A stretch of DNA of 64,000 bases, taken from assembly GCA_963835535.1 (NCBI GenBank), contig CAWIFL010000002.1:496001-560000 (forward strand), in the 5' to 3' direction. The stretch's first letter is position 1; each line of letters opens with the position of its first letter. The translations under genes were made by a program, and so were the position numbers. The DNA comes from Fen-1245 sp963835535 (lineage in GTDB: Bacteria; Gemmatimonadota; Gemmatimonadetes; Gemmatimonadales; JACORV01). Of this stretch, positions 37,709 through 46,781 are shown piece after piece. Below the pieces are notes generated by a model. The model had not been told where the DNA came from. It was given only the letters and a program-made list of their open reading frames with translations, and searched no databases.

Positions 37709-38959
37709 TCAGCTCGGACCCAGCCAGACGACGACCTGCCGCTCCGGCGCGTAGAACTCGGCGGCCACGGCCGCCACCTGCTCGGGGGTGACCGCCTCCA
37801 CCTCCGCCAGCATCGCGTCGAGGCTCCTGTAGGGCTCGCCGTACAGCGCCGAGCCCGCGATGCGGTACATCCGCGACACCGGGCCCTCCAGCGCCAGCAC
37901 CAGCTGGCCCTGCACCTGCTGCTTCGCGGACGCCAGCTCGTCGGCCGTGAGCGACTGGCGCGCCAGCTTGGCGAACTCGTCGCGGATCGCGTCCGCCGCC
38001 TGCTGCGCCGTCGGCGGCTGCGTTCCCACGTAGACGCCGGCCACGCCCGAGGCCTGCATGAACGAGTGGAAGGCGTACACGCTGTACGCGAGCCCCAGCT
38101 CCTCGCGCACCCGCTGGAAGAGGCGCGAGCTCATGCCCGAGCCGAAGATGGTCGAGATCAGGACCAGCGCGTGGCGGCGCGCGTCCCCGTACCGGAACGT
38201 CTCGGTGCCGAAGACCAGGTGCACCTGCGCGCCGTCCCGCGAGACGCGGCGCTCGACGGCGGTGGCGGCGACCGGACGCGCCACCGTCCTCCCTTCCGGC
38301 CCCGGCTCCGCGTCGAACCAGCCTGCCTTGCCGAGCAGCGCCAGCACGTCCTCGTGGTTGACGTTGCCCGCCGCGGCGAAGACCAGCTGGCGCGGCAGGT
38401 AGGTGCGGTCGTGCAGCGCCTTCAAGTCGGCCGCCGTGAGCGCCGCCACCGTCTCGCGCGTGCCGAGGATGCGGTAGCCGTAGGTGTGGTCCCGCCACAG
38501 CTCGGCCGCGTGGAGGTCGAAGACCAGGTCGTCGGGAGTGTCCTCGACCGTGGCGATCTCCTCGAGCACGACGTTCCGCTCGAGGGCGAGATCGGCGTCC
38601 CGGAGCACCGGGCGCCGGACCAGATCGGTGAGGATATCGAGGGCGAGCGGGAGGTCGGCGTCGAGCACCCGCGCCTGGTAGGTCGTGTGGTCGCGCCCGG
38701 TGTACGCGTCGAGCGATCCGCCGCGCGACTCGAGGGCCACGGCGATGTCCTGCGCGCTCCGCGTGTCGGTGCCCTTGAAGACCATGTGCTCGAGGAGATG
38801 GGAGACGCCCATCTTCTCCTTCGGCTCGTGCGCGGACGCCGTCTTGACCCAGAAGCCCGCTGCGGCCGACCGCAGGTGCGGCATCCGCTCGGTCAGGACG
38901 ACGAGCCCGTTGGGGGCCTCGCTGCGCCAGACCCCCTCGTCGAGCCGGTCGGTCTTCAC
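37709..38959 (-). CDS. M16-family zinc peptidase (pitrilysin/processing-peptidase type)
   Basis: 416 aa. The inverted zinc motif HLLEH (about 54-58, in GVSHLLEHMVFKGT) plus the distal Glu in ERNVVLEEIA form the M16 site. A second, non-catalytic M16 domain fills the C-terminal half. GTG starts directly after the pnp stop with no gap. A peptidase in this position after pnp is conserved in many bacteria (Bacillus MlpA/YmxG-like). No export signal seen, so probably cytoplasmic. Confidence 0.93.
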   Translation of the reverse strand: MKTDRLDEGVWRSEAPNGLVVLTERMPHLRSAAAGFWVKTASAHEPKEKMGVSHLLEHMVFKGTDTRSAQDIAVALESRGGSLDAYTGRDHTTYQARVLDADLPLALDILTDLVRRPVLRDADLALERNVVLEEIATVEDTPDDLVFDLHAAELWRDHTYGYRILGTRETVAALTAADLKALHDRTYLPRQLVFAAAGNVNHEDVLALLGKAGWFDAEPGPEGRTVARPVAATAVERRVSRDGAQVHLVFGTETFRYGDARRHALVLISTIFGSGMSSRLFQRVREELGLAYSVYAFHSFMQASGVAGVYVGTQPPTAQQAADAIRDEFAKLARQSLTADELASAKQQVQGQLVLALEGPVSRMYRIAGSALYGEPYRSLDAMLAEVEAVTPEQVAAVAAEFYAPERQVVVWLGPS

Positions 38960-41044
38960 TCAGCTCTTCTCGATGAGCGCCTTGCGCGACAGGCGGAGCC
39001 GGCCGCGCTCGTCCACCTCGAGCACCTTGACCGTGACCGTGTCGCCCTTCTTCACCACGTCCTCGGTCCGCTCGGTGCGGCCGTGCTGCAGCTCGGAGAT
39101 GTGCACGAGGCCCTCGACGCCCGGGAGGATCTCGACGAACGCCCCGAAGGCCGTCGTCGTCTTCACCTTCCCCGTGTACGTCTTGCCGACCTCGGCCTCC
39201 TGGACCAGCGCCTCCACCATCTCGCGCGCCTTGGCGCCGGCCTCGCCGCCCACCGCGGCGATCGTGACCACGCCGTCGTCGTCGATGCTGACGGACGCGC
39301 CGGACTGCTCCTCGATCTCGCGGATCGTCGCGCCCTTGGGCCCGATGATCTTGCCGATGTCCTTGGGCTTCACCTGGATCGTGATGATCCGCGGCGCCCA
39401 CGGCGACATCTCGGAGCGGTGCTCCTTCAGGGTCTTGCCCATCACGCCGAGGATGTGGAGCCGGCCCTTCCGCGCCTGGTCCAGCGCCTTCGACATGATG
39501 TCGAGACTCAGCCCCTGGATCTTGATGTCCATCTGGATCGAGGTGATCCCCTGCTCCGTCCCGGCGACCTTGAAGTCCATGTCGCCGAGCGCGTCCTCGG
39601 TGCCGAGGATGTCGGTCAGGATGGCGATCTTGTCGCCTTCCTTGATCAGCCCCATCGCGACGCCGGCGCAGGGCGCCTTGATCGGCACCCCCGCGTCCAT
39701 CAGCGCCAGGGACGCGCCGCAGACCGACGCCATGGAGGAGGAGCCGTTGGACTCCAGGATCTCGGAGACGATGCGGATCGTGTAGGGGAAGTCCTGGTAC
39801 AGCGGCAGCAGCGGCGTCACCGCCCGCTCCGCCAGCGCCCCGTGCCCGATCTCCCGCCGCGACGTGCCGCGCATCGGCCGCACCTCGCCGGTCGAGAACG
39901 GCGGGAAGTTGTAGTGCAGCATGAACGACTTGGTCGTTTCCTTCGGGACGTCGATGTTGTCGATCCGCTGCTCGTCGTCCACGCTCCCGAGCGTGGTGGT
40001 GACCAGCGCCTGCGTCTGGCCCCGGGTGAACAGCGCCGAGCCGTGGACGCGCGGCAGCACGCCGACTTCGCAGGTGATCGGGCGGACGGTGGTCAAGTCG
40101 CGGCCGTCGATCCGCTCGCCGCGCTCGAGGACCTGGCTGCGCATCGTGTGGTAGAGCAGATCCTCGAGGATGCCGCCGATGACGCGCCCCTGGTCGGGGA
40201 ACTCCGCGTCCAGCTCCTGGACGACGGTGGACTGGAGCGCCGCGAGCGCCTGGGCGCGCTCCTCCTTCTTGGCGAGGTTCATCGCCTCCGCGATGCGCGG
40301 CTCCGCCGCCGCGCGCACCCGGCCGACGAGGTCCGCCGGCAGCTCCGACTTCTTCCACTCCATCTTGGGGACGCTGTGCTTCTCGAGCAGCTCCTCCTGG
40401 ACCGTCACCAGCTCCTGCAACCCCTTCTGCGCCACCTTGAGGGCCTCGACCATCTCGGCCTCGGAGATCTCCCCGGCGCCGCCCTCGACCATCATGATGG
40501 AGTCCTTCGTGCCGCTCACCACCACGTCCACGTCGGAGAACTCGAGCTGCTGGAAGGTCGGGTTGAGGATCCACTTCCCCTCCACCCGGCCGACGCGCAC
40601 GCCGGCGAGCGGGCCCGCGAACGGGATCTTCGAGGAGGCCAGGGCGAACGAGGCCGCCACCATCCCGAGCACGTCGGCGTCGTTCTCCTGATCCGCCGAG
40701 AGGACGTAGACGAAGACCTGGACTTCGTTCTTGAACCCCTCCGGGAAGAGCGGCCGGATGGACCGGTCGATCAGCCGCGCCGCGAGGATCTCCTCGTCGT
40801 GCGGGCGCGCCTCCCGCTTCAGGAAGCCGCCCGGGATCTTCCCCGCGGCGTAGAACTTCTCCCGGTACTCGACCAGCAGCGGGAAGAACGGCAGGTTGCT
40901 GACGGAGTCCGAAACCGAAGCCGCGGCGAGCACGGTGGTCTCGCCGAACTGGACGAGGGCGGCACCATGCGCCTGCTTGGCGAGGCGCCCGCACTCAATG
41001 CGGAAGGTGCGGCCGGCGAAGGACCGCTCGAGACGGTGCATCAT
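38960..41044 (-). CDS. pnp: Polyribonucleotide nucleotidyltransferase (PNPase)
   Basis: 694 aa 3'-5' phosphorolytic exoribonuclease. Two RNase PH domains (first with SFAGRTFRIECGRLAKQAHG; second with LPRVHGSALFTRGQTQAL and the active-site D of MDFKVAGT), a helical linker between, then KH (GKIIGPKGATIREIEEQSG, about 545-563) and S1 (GKVKTTTAFGAFVEILPG) domains. Forms a trimer in the degradosome. Starts at ATG 41044 or the adjacent ATG 41041. rpsO lies 117 nt upstream, the classical rpsO-pnp order. Confidence 0.97.
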   Translation of the reverse strand: MMHRLERSFAGRTFRIECGRLAKQAHGAALVQFGETTVLAAASVSDSVSNLPFFPLLVEYREKFYAAGKIPGGFLKREARPHDEEILAARLIDRSIRPLFPEGFKNEVQVFVYVLSADQENDADVLGMVAASFALASSKIPFAGPLAGVRVGRVEGKWILNPTFQQLEFSDVDVVVSGTKDSIMMVEGGAGEISEAEMVEALKVAQKGLQELVTVQEELLEKHSVPKMEWKKSELPADLVGRVRAAAEPRIAEAMNLAKKEERAQALAALQSTVVQELDAEFPDQGRVIGGILEDLLYHTMRSQVLERGERIDGRDLTTVRPITCEVGVLPRVHGSALFTRGQTQALVTTTLGSVDDEQRIDNIDVPKETTKSFMLHYNFPPFSTGEVRPMRGTSRREIGHGALAERAVTPLLPLYQDFPYTIRIVSEILESNGSSSMASVCGASLALMDAGVPIKAPCAGVAMGLIKEGDKIAILTDILGTEDALGDMDFKVAGTEQGITSIQMDIKIQGLSLDIMSKALDQARKGRLHILGVMGKTLKEHRSEMSPWAPRIITIQVKPKDIGKIIGPKGATIREIEEQSGASVSIDDDGVVTIAAVGGEAGAKAREMVEALVQEAEVGKTYTGKVKTTTAFGAFVEILPGVEGLVHISELQHGRTERTEDVVKKGDTVTVKVLEVDERGRLRLSRKALIEKS

Positions 41045-41161
41045 GTGGGTACGTGTCCTGTGATGGAGTCGGTTGCCGGTTGCGAGTTGGAAGTTGCGAG
41101 CAAAGACCGCTCAGCTACGGGGCCTTCGCGGCGTGCCGCCTTCCAGCGCGCGACTGGCTTG

Positions 41162-41422
41162 TTAGTGACGGAGCCCCAGCTCGTCGATGAGCTGGCGGTA
41201 CGCCACGAGGTCCGTCCGCTTGAGATAGGTCAGCAGACGGCGTCGGCGGCCGACCATCCGGATCAGCCCGAGGCGTCCGTGGTGGTCCTTGCCGTGCTCC
41301 CGGAAATGGTCGGTGAGCGAGTTGATGCGAGCGCTGATGAGCGAGATCTGCACGCGGGTCGAACCCGTATCCTGCTCGTGCAGCCGGTACTTGGCGGCCG
41401 ATGCCGCCTTGTCGTAAGTCAT
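41162..41422 (-). CDS. rpsO: Ribosomal protein S15
   Basis: 86 aa, close to the usual 88. Family signature visible: TGSTRVQISLISARINSLTDHF (split here as TGSTRVQISL and SARINSLTDHF), HHGRLGLIRMVGRRRRLL and the end YRQLIDELGLR. Binds 16S rRNA helix 22 and nucleates the 30S platform. Start at ATG 41422 with AGGGGAACCGC upstream; the frame is open far upstream but that part crosses the promoter and the divergent kinase gene. Confidence 0.97.
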   Translation of the reverse strand: MTYDKAASAAKYRLHEQDTGSTRVQISLISARINSLTDHFREHGKDHHGRLGLIRMVGRRRRLLTYLKRTDLVAYRQLIDELGLRH

Positions 41423-41466
41423 GCGGTTCCCCTGCAAGGCCCCCGTCACGCCGAGTCGGGAGCGAT

Positions 41467-41496
41467 AGTCTAATTCCGCGTAGCAGAGTAACTTAA
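41467..41496 (-). promoter_or_regulatory. Candidate promoter of rpsO-pnp
   Basis: TTAAGT (41491-41496), 18-nt spacer, TAGACT (41467-41472) on the - strand, leader of about 38 nt. The -10 context GGAATTAGA is shared with the korA promoter at 60307. Confidence 0.55.
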
Positions 41497-41528
41497 CCAT
41501 CGGTAAATCCGAACTCAAGGGGCCCTGT

Positions 41529-42428
41529 TTGGCGCTCGCAGCCGAGTCGCTGGTCGGCCAGACCGTCGGACCGTACACCATCACCGCCCTCCTGGGCGCG
41601 GGCGGGATGGCGTGGGTGCTGGCCGCGACGGACAGCCAGGGGTGCCCCGACATCGCCCTCAAGATCCTGAAGCCCAAGTACGCCGGGGACGTCCAGTTCA
41701 CCGCCCGCTTCCTGAACGAGTCCACGGTGGCGGGCGAGCTCCGCCACCCCAACATCATCCGCATCCTGGACGTCGGGCAGGCCGGCGAGGCCGTCTACTT
41801 CGCCATGCCCAGGCTCAAGGGCTCCCTGGCCGCCCGGCTCGACGAGGACGCCGCCCTCCCCGAGCAGCAGGTGATGCGCATCGCGCGCGACGTCGCCCGG
41901 GCCTTGGCCTTCGCCCACGAGAGCGGGGTGATCCACCGGGACATCAAGCCCCAGAACATCCTCTTCGACCACGACGACGCCGGCGTCCTCACCGACTTCG
42001 GCATCGCGCGCGCCATCGCCAGTTACGTCTCGACGACCGGCAAGCGCCTCACGATCGGCACCCCGCACTACATCTCTCCCGAGCAGGCGCGCGGCCAGAA
42101 ACTCGACGGCCGGACCGACATCTACGCCCTCGGCGTGACCATGTACCGCGCGGCCACCGGCGCCCTGCCCTTCCGCTCGAGCGACTGGTACGAGCTGGCG
42201 CGGCTCCACGTCGAGGAGCCGCCCGCGCCGCTCCGCAGTCACCGGCCCGAGCTGACCAAGGCCTTCGAGAAGGTCGTGCTGACGTGCATGGAGAAGGACC
42301 GGGAGAAGCGGTATCCCACCGCGGCCGAGCTGGCCGACGACCTTGACGGCCTGCTCGCAGGGAAGCGGTCCACCACCGGGGTGGCGATAGGGGCAATGAG
42401 GAGATTGCTCGGGAAGAGTGAGAAGTGA
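41529..42428 (+). CDS. Soluble Ser/Thr protein kinase (Hanks type)
   Basis: 299 aa, essentially one kinase domain without transmembrane or extracellular part. All catalytic elements are present: LLGAGGMAWVLAA (Gly loop, about 19), ALKILKPK (Lys), VIHRDIKPQN (catalytic loop, about 137), TDFGIARA (DFG) and GTPHYISPEQA (activation/P+1). TTG start at 41529, supported by AAGGGG 6 nt upstream. The stop codon and last residues (SEK) are supplied by the repeat array that begins here. Substrate unknown. Confidence 0.9.
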   Translation: MALAAESLVGQTVGPYTITALLGAGGMAWVLAATDSQGCPDIALKILKPKYAGDVQFTARFLNESTVAGELRHPNIIRILDVGQAGEAVYFAMPRLKGSLAARLDEDAALPEQQVMRIARDVARALAFAHESGVIHRDIKPQNILFDHDDAGVLTDFGIARAIASYVSTTGKRLTIGTPHYISPEQARGQKLDGRTDIYALGVTMYRAATGALPFRSSDWYELARLHVEEPPAPLRSHRPELTKAFEKVVLTCMEKDREKRYPTAAELADDLDGLLAGKRSTTGVAIGAMRRLLGKSEK

Positions 42429-42604
42429 AGCGTGAGAAGAACAAGTGAGAAGTGAGAGGGCAAGAAGCGTGAGAGGTGAGACGGCAAGGGCGTGAGAAGG
42501 GGCATCCCTCCCTCTCACGCCTTTCCCTTCTCACGTGTCACGCCCCTCGCCCTCTCACGTCTCACCATTTCCTCTCACTTCTCACGCCTCACCTCTCACT
42601 TGAA
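42413..42604. repeat. Self-complementary GTGAGA repeat array between convergent genes
   Basis: The left half (to about 42505) contains seven degenerate GTGAGA(A/G) units with A/G-rich spacers. The right half (about 42510-42604) contains at least seven TCTCAC units, the exact complement, so the region can fold into a long imperfect hairpin. Both flanking genes take their stop codons from it: the kinase ends AAGAGTGAGAAGTGA and rseP ends AAGTGAGAGG on the other strand. Strong strand asymmetry within each arm. Likely a two-way terminator; different unit from the TTAGGGG elements. Confidence 0.85.
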
Positions 42605-43979
42605 TAACCTGAGGAAATCATTCGCCAGCGCCAACGCCATGATCCCCACCAGCACGAAGAACCCGAGCTGGGTCAGGCGCTGACGCTGCTCCAGCGACAG
42701 CGGCCGGCCGCGCACGCCCTCGATCACCAGGAAGACGATGTGCCCGCCGTCCAGGACGGGGATCGGCAGCAGGTTCAGGATCGCCAGGTTGATCGAGAAG
42801 AGCGCGATGAACCCCAGGAAGTAGTCGAGCCCCCGCTGCACGAATTCGCCCGACATCTGTCCCACCAGGATCGGGCCGCCGATGTCGCGGACCGAGACCG
42901 CCCCCGTGAACAGGCCCTTGAAGGTCCAGAGGATCAGGCCTCCCGCCCGCACCGTCTGGCTGAACCCTTCGCCGGTGGCGGCCAGCCATCCGAGCGGCCG
43001 CGACGGGAGGCTCTGCGTCCCGATCCCGATCCGGCCGACCACACGGGTCTCGCCCGTGGCGAGGTCCCGTGTCCGGCTGGCCTCGCGGCGTCGGCGTCAG
43101 CCGCAGCTCCTGAGAGCCCCGGCGGATCTCCAGCGGGAGCGGCTTCCCCGCGCTGCCCTCGATGATCCCGACCAGCACCTCCCAGGACGGCACCGGGTGA
43201 CCGCCCGCCGCCACGATGCGGTCTCCCGGCCGCAACCCCGCCTGCGCCGCGGGCTGCCCGGACACGACCGTGCCCACGATCGCCTCGTGCCAGGGCTCGA
43301 CGGCGCCGGCCAGGGAGTCGCGCGCGGCCTCGTCCGACCGGGCGACGTCGACCAGGATCGGCGTGCTGCGCCCCGCGACCTCGATGGTGATCCGCGCTCC
43401 GGGAGCGGTGAGGAGCGCCTCCAGGACGTCGTCCCAGGACGCAACGGAATCGCCGTTGATGCGGACGATCCGGTCCCCGCTCTGGAGCGAGCGCAGGGCC
43501 GCGGCGCCCAGCGGGAGCCGGGCCGTGTCCACGCTCCCCACCGTGACCGTCGGGTCGAAGCGGACGCCGTAGGCCCTGGCGATGACCACGTAGAGTGCGA
43601 AGGCGAAGAGCGCGTTCATCGCGACGCCCGCCAGGATCACGACGATCCGGGCCCAGAGCGGCTTGGCGTCGAAGGTGCGCCCGGGCGCGACCTCCTGCTC
43701 CTGCCGCGCGCCCTCGAGGTTTCCCGGGGCCCCCTCCTCCTCCAGCCCCGCCATCTTCACGAAGCCGCCGAACGGGATCCAGGAGATGCAGTAGTCGGTC
43801 TCGCCGATCTGGAGGCCGATCGGGGTGCGCGGACCCAGGCCGAAGGAGAAGCGCAGCACCGCGATGCCGACCGCCTTCGCGGCGAGGAAGTGCCCCAGCT
43901 CGTGGACGAAGATGAGGACCCCGATCACGACGACGCCGGCGACGATCGCGACGAGGGTCGGATTGGCGCTCAGGAACAC
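42596..43979 (-). CDS. rseP: RIP zinc metalloprotease RseP, interrupted by a frameshift
   Basis: Site-2-type intramembrane protease with two PDZ domains. The N-terminal part (43979 to about 43090) has VHELGHFLAAKAVG (HExxH, about 24), GGFVKMAG and both PDZ regions (LQSGDRIVRING; LRPGDRIVAAGG). The C-terminal part in another frame (about 43085 to 42596) has SINLAILNLLPIPVLDGGH with the NxxPxPxLDGG zinc-ligand motif. The total is 1384 nt, one base over a multiple of three; the switch falls between 43050 and 43096. All catalytic parts are present, so a sequencing indel is the likeliest cause. GTG 43979 has GGGGAG 8 nt upstream. Confidence 0.88.
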
Positions 43980-45175
43980 GCGAGCAGCTCCCCGGCGCGC
44001 CGCCGCGCCCAGCTGTCGGCGGCCAGCACCGCCTCCAGGCTCGCCACCTCGGTGACGACCTGCTCGTCCAGTACGGCCGCGATCACCTCGGCGATCCGGC
44101 CGAACGGCGTGCGACCCTCGAGGAAGGCGGCGACCGCCACCTCGTTCGCCGCGTTGAAGACCGCGGGCGCGGACCCGCCGGTGCGGCCGGCGCGCATCCC
44201 CAGCGCCAGCGCCGGGAACACCTCCGTGCGCACCGGCTCGAAGGTCAGCGGGCCGGCCGCGATCGGGTCGAAGCGCACGATCCCGTCGTCGGCCACCCGC
44301 TCCGGATGCGTCAGCGCGTAGAGGATCGGCAGCTCCATGTTCGGGAAGCCCAGCTGCGCGAGCACCGAGCCGTCCACGAACTCCACGAACGAGTGGATGA
44401 TGGACTGCGGGTGTACGACCGCCTCGATGTGCTCGTACGGCAGTCCGAAGAGGAAGTGCGCCTCGATCACCTCGAGCGCCTTGTTGGCCAGCGTGGCGCT
44501 GTCCACGGTGATCTTGCGCCCCATCCGCCACGTCGGGTGGTTGAGGGCCTGCGCCACCGTCGCGTGGCGGACCCGCTCGGCCTCCCACGAGTGGAACGGC
44601 CCACCCGATGCCGTGAGGATCACCCGCGCGACGCCGGTGCCGGGCCGGCCGGCGATGCACTGGAGCACGGCGGAGTGCTCCGAGTCCACCGGGACGAGCT
44701 CGCCGCCGCACTCGCGCGCGGTGCGCGTGACCAGCTCCCCCGCCATCACCAGCGTTTCCTTGTTGGCCAGCGCCACCCGCTTCCCCGCCCGCAGCGCCGC
44801 CAGCGTCGCCTCGAGACCGGCGGCGCCGACGATGCCGTTGATGACGATGTTCACGTCGGGCCGCGTCACGGCCTCGACGAGGCACTGCACGCCGCTCCTC
44901 CACCCGTGCGCCGCGTCACCCCGCACCAGCCCGACGAAGGCCGGGTGGAAGGCGGCCACCTGCGCTTCCAGCTGCTCCTGCCGGCCGAACGCCGTCAGCG
45001 CGACGACGCGGAACCGCTCGCGCTGGCGCGCCAGCACCTTGAGCGAGGACCGGCCGATGGAGCCGGTCGAGCCGAGGACGGCGACGCCGACGGTGGCACG
45101 CGCAGCAGCGCGAGATCCTGCGGGCGGCGCATCGGAGGGGTTGATCGCGGGGCGGCCCCCGTCCGGCGCGCTCAC
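43970..45175 (-). CDS. dxr: 1-deoxy-D-xylulose 5-phosphate reductoisomerase
   Basis: 401 aa, first committed enzyme of the MEP isoprenoid pathway. NADPH site VAVLGSTGSIGRSSL (about 31-45), ALANKETLVMAG, SEHSAVLQC and ASGGPF (metal and substrate loop), HPQSIIHSFVEF, and the C-terminal helical domain. GTG start overlaps the cdsA stop (GTGA). Member of the uppS-cdsA-dxr-rseP run, linking isoprenoid precursor supply with undecaprenyl and phospholipid synthesis. Confidence 0.96.
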   Translation of the reverse strand: MSAPDGGRPAINPSDAPPAGSRAAARATVGVAVLGSTGSIGRSSLKVLARQRERFRVVALTAFGRQEQLEAQVAAFHPAFVGLVRGDAAHGWRSGVQCLVEAVTRPDVNIVINGIVGAAGLEATLAALRAGKRVALANKETLVMAGELVTRTARECGGELVPVDSEHSAVLQCIAGRPGTGVARVILTASGGPFHSWEAERVRHATVAQALNHPTWRMGRKITVDSATLANKALEVIEAHFLFGLPYEHIEAVVHPQSIIHSFVEFVDGSVLAQLGFPNMELPILYALTHPERVADDGIVRFDPIAAGPLTFEPVRTEVFPALALGMRAGRTGGSAPAVFNAANEVAVAAFLEGRTPFGRIAEVIAAVLDEQVVTEVASLEAVLAADSWARRRAGELLACS

Positions 45176-46035
45176 GTCAGCCCGAACAGCCGGAACAATC
45201 CGGCGGTGACGGGGAGGACGAACAGCAGCGAATCCACGCGATCCAGCATCCCGCCGTGCCCGGGGATCAGCGAAGAGCTGTCCTTGACCCCGACCTCGCG
45301 CTTGAAGAGCGACTCCGCCAGGTCGCCGACCTGGCCGGAGACGCTGATCGCCGCCCCGCACAGCAGCGCCGCCACGAGACCGAGCGGCCGGCCCATCGGG
45401 TCGAGGATCAGCGCCGAATAGGCCCAGGCGCTCAGCAGCGCAGCGGCGAGCCCGCACACCGCCCCGGCCCACGTCTTTCGCGGCGAGAGGACCGGCGCCA
45501 GGAGCGGGCCGCCGATCAACTTGCCGCCGGCCATCGCCGCCGTGTCGCCGATCCAGGTCAGCGCGAGCGGGAAGAAGAGGAGCGCGGTGCCCAGCGCCGA
45601 CTCCAACCCCACCCCCATGGGATGGCGCAGCACGATGGCGAAGCAGAGGAGGCCCGGTGCGTACAGGACGCCGAGGACCGTGACGGCGACGGCGGCGAGG
45701 GGACGGTTCTGGGGCCCGCGGCGCCAGGCCGCCAGCACGATGACGGCGAGCAGCCACAGCGCCCCGAGGTAGAGCGTCGGCTCGGCGAAGTGGATCTCCG
45801 AGCCCTTGGCCCAGTACGTCGCCAGCGGCAGCGCCGCGGCCGCCACGAGCCCCGAGCGGCGCAGCGGGTCCACCCCCGTCGTCGCCGCGAGGTCGTAGAT
45901 CTCGCGCGTGGCGAGCACCCCGATGATCGCGAGGAAGACCGCGAGGACCCAGCCGCCGAGGTACACCGCCGCCGCGGCCGCAGGGATGGCGACCGCGGAG
46001 AACGCGACGCGGCGCCCCATCTGCTCGGTCGCCAT
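45172..46035 (-). CDS. cdsA: Phosphatidate cytidylyltransferase
   Basis: 287 aa membrane enzyme making CDP-diacylglycerol. About eight hydrophobic segments (for example VAFSAVAIPAAAAAVYLGGW, LYLGALWLLAVIVLA). The C-terminal signature SLFKREVGVKDSSSLIPGHG and GGMLDRVDSL is diagnostic. ATG overlaps the uppS stop by one base (TGATG). Confidence 0.95.
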   Translation of the reverse strand: MATEQMGRRVAFSAVAIPAAAAAVYLGGWVLAVFLAIIGVLATREIYDLAATTGVDPLRRSGLVAAAALPLATYWAKGSEIHFAEPTLYLGALWLLAVIVLAAWRRGPQNRPLAAVAVTVLGVLYAPGLLCFAIVLRHPMGVGLESALGTALLFFPLALTWIGDTAAMAGGKLIGGPLLAPVLSPRKTWAGAVCGLAAALLSAWAYSALILDPMGRPLGLVAALLCGAAISVSGQVGDLAESLFKREVGVKDSSSLIPGHGGMLDRVDSLLFVLPVTAGLFRLFGLT

Positions 46036-46781
46036 CAGGCCGTGACGCGACCGAACCGGCGCTCGCGCCCCTGGTAGTCGAGGATGGCTTCGAACAGGTG
46101 CTGGCGTGTGAAGTCGGGCCAGAGCACGGGCGTGATGTGCAGCTCGGTGTACGCGAGCTGCCAGAGGAGGAAGTTCGAGATGCGCTGCTCGCCCGAGGTG
46201 CGCACCAGCAGGTCGGGATCGGGGAGCCCCGCGGTCTGAAGGTGGAGGCTCACGGCGTCCTCGTCCACGTCCTCGAGCGCCAACCTTCCCTGCAGGACGT
46301 CCTCGGCCAGCCGCCGCGCCGCGCGGGCGATCTCCGCCCGGCTGGAGTACGAGATGGCGAGGTTGAGGAGCAGCTTCGTGCCTCCGCGCGTCTCGGCCAG
46401 GAGCCGGTCCAGCGCCTCGCGCGCCCGCGGCTGCAGCCGCGACAGGTCGCCGAGGACGTGGGCCTCCACGCCGTTGGCCCGCAGCTCGGCCGTCTCCCGC
46501 GCGATGTACTCCTCCAGCAGCGACATCAGCGCGCCGATCTCCATCGGCGGCCGGTTCCAGTTCTCCTCGGAGAAGGCGAACAGGGTGAGCACTTCGACGC
46601 CCGCCGCGAGGCTCCCCTCGACCGCCTCGCGCACCGCCTTCATCCCCTCGCGGTGGCCGATCGGCCGCGGCAGGTGGCGCTCCTGCGCCCACCGGCCGTT
46701 GCCGTCCATGATGACGGCGATGTGCCGGGGGACCTCCCCGCCGGAGCGGACGCGTTGGAGCAGCGCGTCGGACGCGCTCAC
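46035..46781 (-). CDS. uppS: Undecaprenyl diphosphate synthase
   Basis: 248 aa cis-prenyltransferase making the C55 carrier for peptidoglycan. Motifs: HIAVIMDGNGRWAQ (catalytic Asp, about 26), GHREGMKAVRE, LTLFAFSEENWNRP, and the C-terminal DLLVRTSGEQRISNFLLWQ and HITPVLWPDF. GTG overlaps the frr stop (GTGA). Confidence 0.96.
   Translation of the reverse strand: MSASDALLQRVRSGGEVPRHIAVIMDGNGRWAQERHLPRPIGHREGMKAVREAVEGSLAAGVEVLTLFAFSEENWNRPPMEIGALMSLLEEYIARETAELRANGVEAHVLGDLSRLQPRAREALDRLLAETRGGTKLLLNLAISYSSRAEIARAARRLAEDVLQGRLALEDVDEDAVSLHLQTAGLPDPDLLVRTSGEQRISNFLLWQLAYTELHITPVLWPDFTRQHLFEAILDYQGRERRFGRVTA

Noticed and set aside
38066..41473. Very long + strand open frame (over 1100 codons) opposite pnp and the M16 peptidase gene
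   Set aside because: Antisense shadow with Arg/Asp/His/Leu-biased composition; pnp, M16 and rpsO are unambiguous on the other strand.
43050..43096. Programmed ribosomal frameshift in rseP
   Set aside because: No slippery heptamer, no downstream pseudoknot that I can see, and no known recoding in this family; an indel error is simpler.
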